DNA from: Aminobacter sp. HY435
GTDB lineage: Bacteria > Pseudomonadota > Alphaproteobacteria > Rhizobiales > Rhizobiaceae
Direction: 5' to 3'
Assembly: GCF_027568395.1 (NCBI RefSeq)
Contig: NZ_JANKZL010000012.1
Coordinates: forward strand, 1 to 64,000
DNA length: 64,000 bases
Below are positions 44,815-53,926 of the stretch, piece after piece (the first letter of the stretch is position 1; each line of letters opens with the position of its first letter). The notes below the pieces were generated by a model. It was not told the origin of the DNA, searched no databases, and saw nothing but the letters and a program-made list of their open reading frames with translations. Both the position numbers and the translations under genes were made by a program.

Positions 44815-46437
44815 TCAGTGCCGCAGGCCGGGCGCTTCCTGGCCGGTGCGCTCGACATATTCAAGATAGCCGCCGCCATACTGGTGGACACCCTCGGGTG
44901 TGATCTCCAGCACCCGGTTCGACAGGGCAGCCAGGAAGTGGCGATCGTGTGAAACAAACAGCATTGTGCCTTCGTACTGGGCCAGCGCCTCGATCAGCAT
45001 TTCCTTGGTGGCGATATCAAGGTGGTTGGTCGGTTCGTCGAGCACCAGCAGGTTGGGCGGGTCAAACAGCATGATCGCCATCACCAGCCGCGCCTTTTCG
45101 CCGCCCGAGAGCACACGGCACTTCTTTTCGATTTCGTCCCCGGAGAAGCCGAAGCAGCCGGCGAGCGCGCGCAGCGGCGCCTGTCCCGCCTGCGGGAAGG
45201 TATATTCCAGCTGTTCGAAGACCGTGCGGTCGCCGTCGAGCAGGTCCATGGCGTGCTGGGCGAAGTAGCCCATCTTGACGCTCGGGCCGCGCGCCACCGT
45301 GCCTTCGTCGGGCTCGGACGCGCCGGCGACCAATTTCAGCAGCGTCGACTTGCCGGCACCGTTGATGCCCATGATGCACCAGCGTTCCTTGCGGCGGACC
45401 TGGAAGTCCAGGCCGTCATAGATGCTGCGGCTGCCGTAGCGCTTGTGCACGTTCTTGAGCGTGACGACGTCCTCGCCCGAGCGCGGCGCCGGCTGGAACT
45501 CGAAGGCCACGGTCTGGCGGCGCTTGGGCGGTTCGACGCGGTCGATCTTGTCGAGCTTCTTGACCCGGCTCTGCACCTGGGCGGCATGGGAGGCGCGTGC
45601 CTTGAAGCGCTCGATGAACTTGATCTCCTTGGCAAGCATCGCCTGCTGGCGTTCGAATTGCGCCTGCTGCTGCTTGTCGGCAAGCTGGCGCTGCTGTTCG
45701 TAGAACTCGTAGTCGCCCGAGTATGTGGTTAGCGAACCGGCATCGATCTCGATGATCTTGTTGACGATGCGGTTCATGAAGGCGCGGTCGTGCGAGGTCA
45801 TCAGCAGCGCGCCGTCATAGCCCTTGAGGAAATCCTCGAGCCAGATCAGGCTTTCGATGTCGAGATGGTTGGAAGGTTCGTCGAGCAGCATGACGTCGGG
45901 ACGCATCAAGAGGATGCGGGCCAGCGCCACGCGCATCTTCCAGCCGCCCGACAGCGCACCAACGTCTCCATCCATCATTTCCTGGGTGAAGCTCAGGCCG
46001 TCGAGCACCTCGCGGGCGCGGCCGTCGAGCGAATAGCCGTCGAGTTCCTCGTAGCGGGCCTGCACCTCGCCATAGCGGTCGATGATGGCGTCCATCTCGT
46101 CGGCGCGGTCGGGGTCGACCATCGCCGCCTCGAGTTCCCGCATCTCGGCCGCGACCTCGCTCACCGGTCCGGCGCCTTCCATCACTTCGGCAACGGCGCT
46201 GCGGCCCGCCATTTCGCCGACATCCTGGTTGAAATAGCCGATGGTGATGCCGCGCTCGGTTGAGACCTGGCCTTCGTCGGGCAGATCCTCTCCGGTGATC
46301 ATCCGGAAGAGCGTTGTCTTGCCGGCGCCGTTGGGGCCGACAAGACCGATCTTTTCCTGTTTCTGCAGCGTTGCGGACGCTTCGATGAAGAGCAGCCGAT
46401 GGCTGTTCTGCTTGCTGACATTCTCGATACGGATCAT
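44815..46437 (-). CDS. ABC-F family ATPase (Uup/YbiT-like)
   Basis: This 540-aa protein has two tandem ABC domains and no membrane segments. Walker A motifs are GPNGAGKTT near 36 and GINGAGKST near 345; the signatures LSGGWKMR and LSGGEKARL and two LLDEPSNHLD/VLDEPTNHLD boxes are present. The helical linker between domains is the P-site tRNA interaction motif of translation-factor ABC-F proteins. It acts on ribosomes, not in transport; the exact paralogue (YbiT-like) is a guess. Confidence 0.9.
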   Translation of the reverse strand: MIRIENVSKQNSHRLLFIEASATLQKQEKIGLVGPNGAGKTTLFRMITGEDLPDEGQVSTERGITIGYFNQDVGEMAGRSAVAEVMEGAGPVSEVAAEMRELEAAMVDPDRADEMDAIIDRYGEVQARYEELDGYSLDGRAREVLDGLSFTQEMMDGDVGALSGGWKMRVALARILLMRPDVMLLDEPSNHLDIESLIWLEDFLKGYDGALLMTSHDRAFMNRIVNKIIEIDAGSLTTYSGDYEFYEQQRQLADKQQQAQFERQQAMLAKEIKFIERFKARASHAAQVQSRVKKLDKIDRVEPPKRRQTVAFEFQPAPRSGEDVVTLKNVHKRYGSRSIYDGLDFQVRRKERWCIMGINGAGKSTLLKLVAGASEPDEGTVARGPSVKMGYFAQHAMDLLDGDRTVFEQLEYTFPQAGQAPLRALAGCFGFSGDEIEKKCRVLSGGEKARLVMAIMLFDPPNLLVLDEPTNHLDIATKEMLIEALAQYEGTMLFVSHDRHFLAALSNRVLEITPEGVHQYGGGYLEYVERTGQEAPGLRH

Positions 46438-46626
46438 GGAAACCAGGGCCTGGAAGGGAGTTGCGGCGGCTTATGGCATGACGGCGCGCCCAATGCGAGT
46501 GGTCTCGGACGGGGCATAGCAGCGCACGGCGCACGCGGGCCGCGCCTGCAATCCAGGCTTGCCGGCCGGCGGTCCAAGCCAATACTGTCGTCTCGCGGAA
46601 CCGAGATCCACCGAGGGAGGCAGCGA

Positions 46627-47007
46627 ATGTTGTACGCAATCCTGGCATATCACGCCAAAGGCGTGGTCGAATCCTGGACCGAGGAAGAGGATGCCGCGCT
46701 GATGACGGACCTGCTCGACATCAACGACAGGCTCGTCAGCGAAAAGCGCCTCGGGCCGGCGGCGCGCCTCGGGCCGACAGACAGCGCCGTCACGCTCAGG
46801 GGACCGGGGCTGGGCATCGTCACCGATGGTCCCTTCGCGGAGACCAAGGAGCAGTTGCTCGGCTTGTACCTTGTCGACTATCCGACGATGGACGGAGCGA
46901 TTGCCGCCGCGCGCGAACTGCGCTCGGCCAATCCGACCGCCGTCTACGAAATCCGTCCTGTGATGCTCTACCTCCCGGGCGCCCCGATTGCAGCGCAGCA
47001 GGACTAG
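46627..47007 (+). CDS. YCII-domain protein
   Basis: This 126-aa protein of the YCII family (MLYAILAYHAKGVVESWTEEE, then VTDGPFAETKEQLLGLYLVDYPTMDGAIAAAREL) is the form usually paired with an ECF sigma factor; none is present here. The ATG at 46627 follows GAGGGAGG. It is divergent from the ABC-F gene. Function is unknown. Confidence 0.85.
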   Translation: MLYAILAYHAKGVVESWTEEEDAALMTDLLDINDRLVSEKRLGPAARLGPTDSAVTLRGPGLGIVTDGPFAETKEQLLGLYLVDYPTMDGAIAAARELRSANPTAVYEIRPVMLYLPGAPIAAQQD

Positions 47008-47035
47008 CGACTGTCACACGCCCCTGGGCGCAGGC

Positions 47036-47206
47036 TCATGCTGGCGACGCTTGGCCCAGCAGTTCGGTGGCCGCCGCCTGTCCTGCGCCCGCCATGGTCT
47101 GCATCGCCCGGCGCACCCCTGGCATCGCCATGTCGCCGCAGAGCAAACGCGCCGCCAGGCAGGCGCTCAGGGCCAGGAGGTGGAAAAGAGTCGAAGCCGT
47201 CTTCAT
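47036..47206 (-). CDS. Possible 56-aa exported peptide
   Basis: This short minus-strand frame reads MKTASTLFHLLALSACLAARL and resembles a signal peptide or lipoprotein leader, ending in a small Ala-rich tail. No RBS is obvious and no family is recognised. It could be chance in GC-rich DNA. Confidence 0.3.
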   Translation of the reverse strand: MKTASTLFHLLALSACLAARLLCGDMAMPGVRRAMQTMAGAGQAAATELLGQASPA

Positions 47207-47392
47207 AGCCGTCGCCAGTCAATAACGAGCCGTCTGCAGCGTGGTCGCTTCAGCGCGTGGGTTCTGTCGATTGAGTCTGCGAATGCTCGGATGCGGTCGG
47301 CCAGGCGAGCGTATCCGGATGATGCCAATTCATAACATGAATATTTGTTTCATTCCAGAGGAATTTCGAAATTTGCCTCGAGGGCAGGTACG

Positions 47393-47421
47393 GTGGGCCG
47401 GAGCAAAGTGCTCCGGCCCAC
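47393..47421. terminator. Perfect hairpin downstream of terC-like gene
   Basis: GTGGGCCGGAGCA (47393-47405) and TGCTCCGGCCCAC (47409-47421) make a 13-bp perfect stem with a 3-nt loop, 14 bp beyond the terC-like stop. There is no T-tract on either side, so the terminator role is inferred from location. Confidence 0.5.
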
Positions 47422-47434
47422 ACGTCGTTCAATC

Positions 47435-48091
47435 TCAGGACCGCGAGAGATAAGGCAGCAGTTCCAGTGCGCCGCGATAGATCATCTCGCCGGCGACGTA
47501 GAGGATGATCACCAGGCCGACATAGGCGATCCAGCGATGCTTCTGCAGCAGGTTGGCGATGAAGCTGGCGGCGACGCCCATCAGGGCGATCGACAGCACC
47601 AGGCCGAAGACCAGGACGTTCGGGTGGTCGCGGGCAGCGCCGGCGACGGCCAGCACGTTGTCGAGCGACATCGACACGTCGGCGATGACGATCTGCCAGG
47701 CGGCCTGGGCGAAGGTCTTGCGCGGCGCCTTGCCGGCAACCTTGCCGTCGCCGTCGATGTCTTCGCCTTCCAGCGCCTCGATGCCCTGGGTTTCCTCGGA
47801 GTGACTGTGGCGAAGTTCGCGCCACATCTTCCAGCACACCCACAAGAGCAGCACGCCGCCGGCGAACAGCAGGCCGACGATCTGCAGCAGTTGCGTGGTG
47901 GCGGCGGCGAAGCCGATGCGCAGCACCGTTGCGGCGATGATGCCGATCAGGATCGCCTTGGCGCGTTGGTCCTTGGGCAGGCCGGCGGCGGCCAGGCCGA
48001 TCACGATGGCGTTGTCGCCAGCGAGCACCAGGTCGATCATGATGACCTGCAGGAGGGCCGACATGGCCTCCGGAGTAAAGAATTCTGTCAT
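47435..48091 (-). CDS. TerC/YjbE-family integral membrane protein
   Basis: This 218-aa protein has about seven predicted helices. Paired TerC motifs IDLVLAGDNAIVIGLAA (about 19-35) and IADVSMSLDNVLAVAGAA (about 135-152) carry conserved acidic and Asn residues in helices. Members export Mn2+ or support secreted-protein metalation. The middle loop (about 93-120) is acidic and soluble. No manganese riboswitch was recognised upstream. Confidence 0.88.
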   Translation of the reverse strand: MTEFFTPEAMSALLQVIMIDLVLAGDNAIVIGLAAAGLPKDQRAKAILIGIIAATVLRIGFAAATTQLLQIVGLLFAGGVLLLWVCWKMWRELRHSHSEETQGIEALEGEDIDGDGKVAGKAPRKTFAQAAWQIVIADVSMSLDNVLAVAGAARDHPNVLVFGLVLSIALMGVAASFIANLLQKHRWIAYVGLVIILYVAGEMIYRGALELLPYLSRS

Positions 48092-48344
48092 GCGGCACCC
48101 TTTGCGGAAGCTGGGGCGGCGTGGCTTGCACGAGTTCGGCAGCGCGCAATACGCACGCGTCGACCGTCAGGTGCTGTCAGCTGATATGCATTGTCGAAGC
48201 CAGGCCGCCGGATTGATAATCCCAGTCCGACATCGCAGCCTGGATAGCTGCCAGAGGGGCCCGGCCTGGTGCCAGTTTCCTAGTCGAGCGGCTTGCGAAA
48301 TTCAAGACTGAATGTGCGGGTGCAGCATCCACGCAAAGCCGCGA

Positions 48345-49214
48345 TCAAGCCGTCGCCATCGACCTGGCGATGTCGAGGAAAACCCGCACCAGCTTGCCGC
48401 CGCTGCGCTCCTTGAGGCAGATCAGCGCCTCGTCCATCAGCATTTCGGGCGCGGCAATGGGGATCTGCACCAGCCGCGCGTCCTGGCCGAATTCGGCCGC
48501 CGAAACGAAACCGACACCGGCGCCCGACGCCACGATCTCGCGTACCGCCTCGCGGCCTTCAGCCTCGATCGCCGGCTTGAACTCGAAGCCTTCCTTGACG
48601 GCGAGGTCCTCGAGCTTGGCCCGGGTCTTCGAGCCGCGCTCGCGCATGACCAGCGGCAGCAACGATAGCTCGTGCAGCGACAGCGACCTGGCCGAGGCCA
48701 GCGGATGGTCGGTGGACACGAAGGCGACGATCGGCGTCGAGTTGAGATTGACCACCTCGAAGTCACGGCCGGTGGGGATTTCGCCAAGCACGCCGATGTC
48801 GGCTTCATAGCTGTAGAGGCTTGATATGACGGTCTCGGTGTTGCCGGCGCGCACCGACACCTGGATGCCGGGATATTTCTGCCGGAACTGGCCGAGAATG
48901 TGCAGCAGATGGTGGGCGGCGTCGGCAACGATGCGCAATGTGCCTGAGCGCAGCGCGCGCGATTCCGACAGAAGCTCCAGCGCCTGCTGCTCGGTATCGA
49001 ACATGCGTCGGGTGATTTCGAGCAGCTGCTGGCCGGCTGCCGTGGGCGTCACCTGCTTCTTGTGTCGGTTGAACAGCAGGACGTCGTATTCTTCCTCGAG
49101 CTTGCGGACCTGGTCGGAAATCGCCGGCTGGGTGAGAAACAGCGTCTCGGCGGCGCGCGAAAAGCCACCACAAATCGCCACAAAATGGAAAGCCCTGAGC
49201 TGTACGTACCGCAT
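48345..49214 (-). CDS. LysR-family regulator, likely of aminoethylphosphonate genes
   Basis: This 289-aa LTTR starts MRYVQLRAFHFVAICGGFSRAAETLFLTQPAISDQVRKLEEEYDVLLF (HTH about 18-58), with a substrate-binding domain from about 90. It is next to the phn genes and divergent from nptA, the arrangement in which an LTTR controls the PhnWAY pathway. A related motif occurs upstream of nptA, phnW and phnS. The ATG at 49214 is chosen over upstream frame that enters a repeat. Confidence 0.85.
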   Translation of the reverse strand: MRYVQLRAFHFVAICGGFSRAAETLFLTQPAISDQVRKLEEEYDVLLFNRHKKQVTPTAAGQQLLEITRRMFDTEQQALELLSESRALRSGTLRIVADAAHHLLHILGQFRQKYPGIQVSVRAGNTETVISSLYSYEADIGVLGEIPTGRDFEVVNLNSTPIVAFVSTDHPLASARSLSLHELSLLPLVMRERGSKTRAKLEDLAVKEGFEFKPAIEAEGREAVREIVASGAGVGFVSAAEFGQDARLVQIPIAAPEMLMDEALICLKERSGGKLVRVFLDIARSMATA

Positions 49215-49248
49215 GCCTGCTCCCTGACGTTGGCGCGCCTTCGAGGTC

Positions 49249-49373
49249 ACCCCCAACCCCCTCCCCACAAGGGGGAAAGGAACTCTGCATTGCCCGTCAG
49301 CCCCAACCAATGACGATCTGAGCGGAGGCCTCCGAGTCCCCCTCCCCCTTGTGGGAGGGGTTAGGGGTGGGGG
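49249..49373. repeat. Long inverted repeat of the CCCTCCCC-CTTGTGGGG type (copy 2)
   Basis: CACCCCCAACCCCCTCCCCA starting at 49249 and its complement near 49339-49373 (CCCTCCCCCTTGTGGGAGG, then TTAGGGGTGGGGGT) form an inverted repeat with about 60 bp between. It is homologous to the copies at 29922 and 53927. Confidence 0.65.
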
Positions 49374-49448
49374 TATGAAGGAGCGAACCCCCTCCCGACC
49401 TTTGTGACGCGACGGCAGAATAACAATAAACTCCGACGATACAAATAT

Positions 49449-49464
49449 CAAATCTAACGATTTG
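49449..49464. promoter_or_regulatory. Candidate LysR box upstream of nptA
   Basis: CAAATC-TAAC-GATTTG is a 16-bp palindrome. Its core TAACGATTT recurs upstream of phnW (51257-51265), within an AT-rich stretch that contrasts with the GC-rich surroundings. Confidence 0.45.
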
Positions 49465-49536
49465 AATTATATTCAGAACCGCCGAGGATAAGGCAGGCGC
49501 CACAGCTGCGCGCTTTGCAATCGGAGGCTCGCGGCC

Positions 49537-51204
49537 ATGCATTTCATGTTGATCCTGCTGCAACTGGCTGGCGCCATCATGCTGCTTTTGTGGGCGGTGC
49601 GCATGGTCCGCACCGGCGTCGAGCGCGCTCATGGCGCTGTGCTGCGCGAGGCGTTGCGCGGCGCGACGAAGGGGCGGGTGAAGGCGGCGACGGCCGGCAC
49701 GGTGCTCGCCATCCTGTTGCAGAGCGCGACAGCGGTCGCCGTGCTTGCCGCAGGTTTTGCCGCCACCGGCGTCCTCACCGTCTCGGGCGGGCTCGCCGTG
49801 ATGCTGGGTGCCGATGTCGGCTCAGCGCTGGTCGTGCAGGCGCTGTCTTTCGACCTCAGCTGGCTGGTGCCGCTGCTGTTGTTTTCCGGCGCCACCATGT
49901 TCCTCAAGTTCGAAGCGCGTATCGTCAAGCAGACCGGACGCACGCTGCTTGGCATCGCCTTCATCCTGATCTCGCTGCGCATGGTCGGCGAAGCCACGGC
50001 TCCGATGCGTCACAGCGCGCTATTGCCAATGGCGATCGACTATCTGCGCGGCGATCCGGTCTCCGCCTTTGGCGCGGCAGCACTTTTCACCTGGCTGATC
50101 CACTCCAGTGTCGCCTCGGTGCTGCTGTTCATGTCGATGGCAGCGCAAGGCGTGCTGCCGGCCGAGGTGGCGCTGCCAATGATCCTCGGCGTCAATCTCG
50201 GCGCGGGGCTCGTCGCCGTCGGCCTGACGCGCGGCCAGGCGATCGAGGCCCAACGCATCCCGGTCGGCAACCTGATCTTTCGCGCTGCCGCTGCGATCGC
50301 GATCCTGGTTGCCCTGCAACTGGTCGAACTGCCGATGGCCTGGTTCGGCGAAAGCGCGGCGCGCCAGGTGGTCAACCTGCATCTTGCGTTCAATCTGGCG
50401 CTGCTGGTGCTCTGCCTGCCCTTCACTGGACTGATGGAGCGGCTTGTGGCTCTGGTCCTGCCCGATGCGCCGGCAGGCGCGGAAAGCTTCGACCTGATGT
50501 CGCGGCGCGTCAGCGCGCTCGACCGCACGGTGATCAAGATGCCGAGCGTCGCGCTCGCCAGCGCCACACGCGAGGTGCTGCGCATGGCCGAGGTGGTGGA
50601 GATCATGCTGCGCCCGGTGATGGATCTTTTCGATTCGGGCGACCGTATTCGCGTCGAGCAGGTGCGCAAACTCGACGAGGAGGTCAACCGCGCCCACACC
50701 GACATCAAGCTCTACATCGCCGAGGTCAACCGCGGCACCATGAGCCAGGAAGAGGCGAGGCGCGGCATCGAGCTGACCGACCTTGCCATCAATCTCGAAC
50801 ATGCCGGCGACATCATCGCCAAGAACCTTCTGGTGCTGGCGCAGGAGAAAAACGACAAGCGGCTGAGCTTTTCCAAGGAAGGCTGGTCCGAGCTGACCGC
50901 GCTGCACGACCGGGTGCTCGCCAACATGCAGATCGCCATGAATGTGCTGGTATCGGGCGACCTCGAAGCGGCGCGCCAGTTGGTCGTCGAGAAGGAACGC
51001 ATGCGCAAGCTGGAGCGTGACAGCCACGAACGCCACCTCAAGCGCCTGCAATCAGGTACCTTGGTGAGCATCGAGACCAGCGACATCCATCTTGAGGCCG
51101 TGCGTGCGCTCAAGGAGTTCAACTCGCTCCTGGTCTCGGTCGCCTATCCGATCCTGACCCAGAGCGGCGATCTTCTCGAAAGCCGGCTGGCCAAGACGGC
51201 ATGA
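49537..51204 (+). CDS. Na/Pi cotransporter family protein with PhoU-like domain
   Basis: This 555-aa protein has an N-terminal membrane half with two Na/Pi-cotransport repeats (ILLQSATAVAVLAAGFAATG near 60; SVASVLLFMSMAAQG later). The C-terminal cytosolic half is PhoU-like (about 340-540, coiled helices such as VNRGTMSQEEARRGIELTDLAINLEHAGDIIAKNLL). It probably moves phosphate across the membrane. Beside the aminoethylphosphonate genes it could export phosphate released by phosphonoacetate hydrolysis, or import it (inference). Confidence 0.87.
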   Translation: MHFMLILLQLAGAIMLLLWAVRMVRTGVERAHGAVLREALRGATKGRVKAATAGTVLAILLQSATAVAVLAAGFAATGVLTVSGGLAVMLGADVGSALVVQALSFDLSWLVPLLLFSGATMFLKFEARIVKQTGRTLLGIAFILISLRMVGEATAPMRHSALLPMAIDYLRGDPVSAFGAAALFTWLIHSSVASVLLFMSMAAQGVLPAEVALPMILGVNLGAGLVAVGLTRGQAIEAQRIPVGNLIFRAAAAIAILVALQLVELPMAWFGESAARQVVNLHLAFNLALLVLCLPFTGLMERLVALVLPDAPAGAESFDLMSRRVSALDRTVIKMPSVALASATREVLRMAEVVEIMLRPVMDLFDSGDRIRVEQVRKLDEEVNRAHTDIKLYIAEVNRGTMSQEEARRGIELTDLAINLEHAGDIIAKNLLVLAQEKNDKRLSFSKEGWSELTALHDRVLANMQIAMNVLVSGDLEAARQLVVEKERMRKLERDSHERHLKRLQSGTLVSIETSDIHLEAVRALKEFNSLLVSVAYPILTQSGDLLESRLAKTA

Positions 51205-51251
51205 CGAAATGCTGTCACAAAAGCACCATCGATCAGACTTATGGATGAATA

Positions 51252-51268
51252 CAAAATAACGATTTTAC
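51252..51268. promoter_or_regulatory. Candidate LysR box upstream of phnW
   Basis: CAAAATAACGATTTTAC lies 65 bp before the phnW ATG. AAAAT and ATTTT form an inverted repeat. GATTTTAC recurs upstream of phnS (56622-56629) and TAACGATTT upstream of nptA. Confidence 0.45.
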
Positions 51269-51332
51269 ATATGGATTGCCTGTCAGCAATGTGAAGCCGA
51301 ACAAGACATCCGAAGACGGCCAGGAGAAAGAA

Positions 51333-52535
51333 ATGCTGTCCGAACACAAGCTCGCGGCTCAGGCCCCCTTCCCCGCACCGGCACTCGGCGAACCCTATCT
51401 GCTGACGCCCGGCCCGCTGACCACCTCCTATGCCGTCAAGCAGGCGATGCTGCGCGACTGGGGTTCGTGGGATGGTGACTTCAGGGCGATGACATCAGAC
51501 ATGCGCCAGCGTCTCCTCGCCATGCTCGGCGACGAAAACGACGAGTTCGATTGCGTGCCGATGCAGGGTTCAGGCAGCTTCGCCGTCGAGGCAATGCTCG
51601 GCTCATTCGTTCCCCGCGACGGCAAGGCGCTGGTGCTCGTCAACGGCGCCTACGGCCAGCGCATAGTCCAGACGCTCGGCTATCTCGGCCGCGACCACGT
51701 GGCGATCGACAAGGGTGACTACATGCCGCCGCGCGGCGACGAGGTTGCCGCAGCGCTCGACGCCGACCCAACCATCACCCACGTCATTCTCGTTCACTGC
51801 GAAACCAGCTCCGGCATCCTCAACCCGGTCGCCGAAATCTCCGAGACGGTCTACGCCAAGGGCCGCAAGTTCCTGGTCGACTCGATGAGCGCCTTTGGCG
51901 CGATCCCGCTCAATGTCGGCGAAATCCGCTATGAAGCAATGGTCTCGTCGGCCAACAAATGCATCGAGGGCGTGCCCGGCTTCGGCTTCATCATCGCCCG
52001 CAAGAGCGAACTCGAGGCCGCCAAGGGCCGCAGCCACTCGCTCAGCCTCGACGTGCATGCCCAGTGGGCGCACATGAACAAGACCGGCCAGTGGCGCTAC
52101 ACCCCGCCGACGCATGTGGTCGCGGCCTTCCTCGAAGCGCTGCGCCAGCACGAGGCGGAAGGCGGCGTTGCCGGCCGCGGCGCCCGCTACGTCAGGAACC
52201 GCGACGTGATGGTCGCAGGCATGCGCGAGCTCGGCTTCGAGACGCTGCTCAAGGACCGCTGGCTGTCGCCGATCATCGTCACCTTCTTCAACCCGGCCCA
52301 TCCGGACTTTGCCTTCGACCGCTTCTACGAGCTGATGAAGGAAAAGGGTTTCATCATCTATCCCGGCAAGCTGACGGTCGTAGACAGCTTCCGCGTCGGC
52401 TGCATCGGGCGGATGGACGAGCACGTCATACGCAAGGTGGTCGAAGCCGCTAGCCAGTCGCTGCGCGAGATGGGCGTCGACACCGCGGCTCCCCCCGCAG
52501 CAGCCATCGCCGAGCGCGCCAAGCTCGCCGCCTGA
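51333..52535 (+). CDS. phnW: 2-aminoethylphosphonate--pyruvate transaminase
   Basis: This 400-aa PLP enzyme converts 2-aminoethylphosphonate and pyruvate to phosphonoacetaldehyde and alanine. The PLP lysine is K209 in VSSANKCIEGVPGFGF; LTPGPLTTSYAVKQAM near the N-terminus is typical of PhnW. The ATG at 51333 follows GGAGAAAG; an earlier in-frame start at 51276 is less likely. It heads the phnW-phnA-phnY series. Confidence 0.93.
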   Translation: MLSEHKLAAQAPFPAPALGEPYLLTPGPLTTSYAVKQAMLRDWGSWDGDFRAMTSDMRQRLLAMLGDENDEFDCVPMQGSGSFAVEAMLGSFVPRDGKALVLVNGAYGQRIVQTLGYLGRDHVAIDKGDYMPPRGDEVAAALDADPTITHVILVHCETSSGILNPVAEISETVYAKGRKFLVDSMSAFGAIPLNVGEIRYEAMVSSANKCIEGVPGFGFIIARKSELEAAKGRSHSLSLDVHAQWAHMNKTGQWRYTPPTHVVAAFLEALRQHEAEGGVAGRGARYVRNRDVMVAGMRELGFETLLKDRWLSPIIVTFFNPAHPDFAFDRFYELMKEKGFIIYPGKLTVVDSFRVGCIGRMDEHVIRKVVEAASQSLREMGVDTAAPPAAAIAERAKLAA

Positions 52536-52540
52536 TACGA

Positions 52541-52588
52541 AGCATGATCCCGAAAAGTGGAAGCCGGTTTTCGGATTAAGATCATGCT
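52541..52588. repeat. Rhizobial-type palindrome between phnW and phnA
   Basis: AGCATGAT (52541-52548) and ATCATGCT (52581-52588) enclose CCGAAAA (52550-52556) and TTTTCGG (52568-52574). It is the well-known dispersed alphaproteobacterial intergenic palindrome type, here 5 bp after the phnW stop. Confidence 0.6.
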
Positions 52589-52601
52589 CAAACAAAAAAT
52601 T

Positions 52602-52638
52602 AGAGCCCCATCCCGACCTTCGGGATGGAAGTGGCTCT
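52602..52638. promoter_or_regulatory. Two-step hairpin just upstream of phnA
   Basis: AGAGCC/GGCTCT outer arms (52602-52607, 52633-52638) enclose CCATCCCGA/TCGGGATGG inner arms (52608-52616, 52620-52628) with a 3-nt loop. It lies 23 bp before the phnA ATG, too close to terminate without affecting phnA, and has no T-tract. It could affect translation or mRNA processing, or be part of the adjacent repeat. Confidence 0.5.
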
Positions 52639-52661
52639 AGAGATCACAAGGACCCTCCCCC

Positions 52662-53918
52662 ATGAACAAGATGACCACGATCAACGTCAGCGCCAACGGC
52701 CGCACCTACGAATGGCCGCGCGTGCCGGCGATTGCGATCTGCCTTGATGGCTGCGAGCCGGCTTACCTCGACGAGGCGATCAAGGTCGGCCTGATGCCTT
52801 CGCTGGTGAAGATCCGCGCCAAGGGCACCGAGCGCACCGCCCACAGCGTCATCCCGAGCTTCACCAACCCCAACAATCTGTCGATCGCCACCGGCCGCCC
52901 GCCTGCGGTGCATGGCATCTGCGGCAACTATCTCTACGAGCGCGAGACGGGCAAGGAAGTGATGATGAACGACCCCCGCTTCCTGCGCGCGCCGACCGTC
53001 TTCCAGGCCTTCCATGATGCCGGCGCCCGCGTTGCCGTGGTCACCGCCAAGGACAAGCTGCGCGCGCTGCTCGGCAGCGGCCTGAAGTTCGACGAAGGCC
53101 GCGCCATCTGCTTCTCGTCGGAAAAGTCCGATGTCTCGACCAAGGCCGAGCACGGCATCGACAATGCCTCGGCCTGGCTCGGCAAGCCGGTGCCGGAAGT
53201 CTATTCGGCGGAGTTGTCGGAATTCGTCTTTGCCGCCGGCGTCAAGCTTCTGAAGGAATTCAAGCCTGACGTGATGTACCTGACCACCACCGACTACGTG
53301 CAGCACAAATATGCGCCCGGCGTGCCGCAGGCCAATGCCTTCTACGAGATGTTCGACAAGTATCTCGGCGAACTCGATGCGCTCGGTGCGGCAATCGTCA
53401 TCACCGCCGACCACGGCATGAAGCCCAAGCACAAGGCCGACGGCAGCCCCGACGTGGTCTACGTCCAGGACCTGCTCGATGAGTGGCTGGGCAAGGACGC
53501 CGCTCGCGTCATCCTGCCGATCACCGATCCTTACGTCGTCCACCACGGCGCGCTCGGTTCGTTCGCCACCGCCTATCTGCCCGAGGGGGCTAACCAGGCC
53601 GACATCATGAAGCGCCTCGCCGCCATCGAAGGCATCGACGTCGTCATCGACAACGCCACCGCCTGCGAGCGCTTCGAGTTGCCGTCCGACCGCATCGGCG
53701 ACATCGTTCTGGTGTCCACTGAAAACAAGACCATCGGCACCAGCGAACATCGCCACGACCTCGCCGCCCTCAACGAGCCGCTGCGCTCGCATGGTGGCCT
53801 GACCGAGCAGGCGGTGCCCTTCATCGTCAACCGCAAGCTGCCGTCGCTGCCCAACGAGCCGGTTCTGCGCAACTTCGATGCGTTCTATTATGCCGCCATG
53901 GCGGCAGCGCTGGTCTAG
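52662..53918 (+). CDS. phnA: Phosphonoacetate hydrolase
   Basis: This 418-aa alkaline-phosphatase-superfamily enzyme cleaves phosphonoacetate to acetate and phosphate. D29 (CLDGCEP), the nucleophile T68 (PSFTNPNNLS), TTDYVQHKYAPG, and ITADHGMKPKH supply the two-metal site. D29 and T68 correspond to the residues known for the Sinorhizobium meliloti enzyme. It is flanked by phnW and phnY. Confidence 0.95.
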   Translation: MNKMTTINVSANGRTYEWPRVPAIAICLDGCEPAYLDEAIKVGLMPSLVKIRAKGTERTAHSVIPSFTNPNNLSIATGRPPAVHGICGNYLYERETGKEVMMNDPRFLRAPTVFQAFHDAGARVAVVTAKDKLRALLGSGLKFDEGRAICFSSEKSDVSTKAEHGIDNASAWLGKPVPEVYSAELSEFVFAAGVKLLKEFKPDVMYLTTTDYVQHKYAPGVPQANAFYEMFDKYLGELDALGAAIVITADHGMKPKHKADGSPDVVYVQDLLDEWLGKDAARVILPITDPYVVHHGALGSFATAYLPEGANQADIMKRLAAIEGIDVVIDNATACERFELPSDRIGDIVLVSTENKTIGTSEHRHDLAALNEPLRSHGGLTEQAVPFIVNRKLPSLPNEPVLRNFDAFYYAAMAAALV

Positions 53919-53926
53919 GCGCGCTA

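Larger units (their letters stand above)
49215..49536. other. lysR-nptA intergenic region with repeat and possible operator
   Basis: This 322-bp gap contains the second CCCTCCCC-type inverted repeat (49249-49373) and, closer to nptA, the palindrome CAAATCTAACGATTTG (49449-49464). The palindrome lies 73 bp upstream of nptA and is a candidate LysR site. No gene is supported here. Confidence 0.5.

Noticed and set aside
48092-48344. Possible yybP-ykoY manganese riboswitch upstream of the TerC-type gene
   Set aside because: TerC genes often have one, but I could not find its conserved core in the leader. A covariance search would decide.
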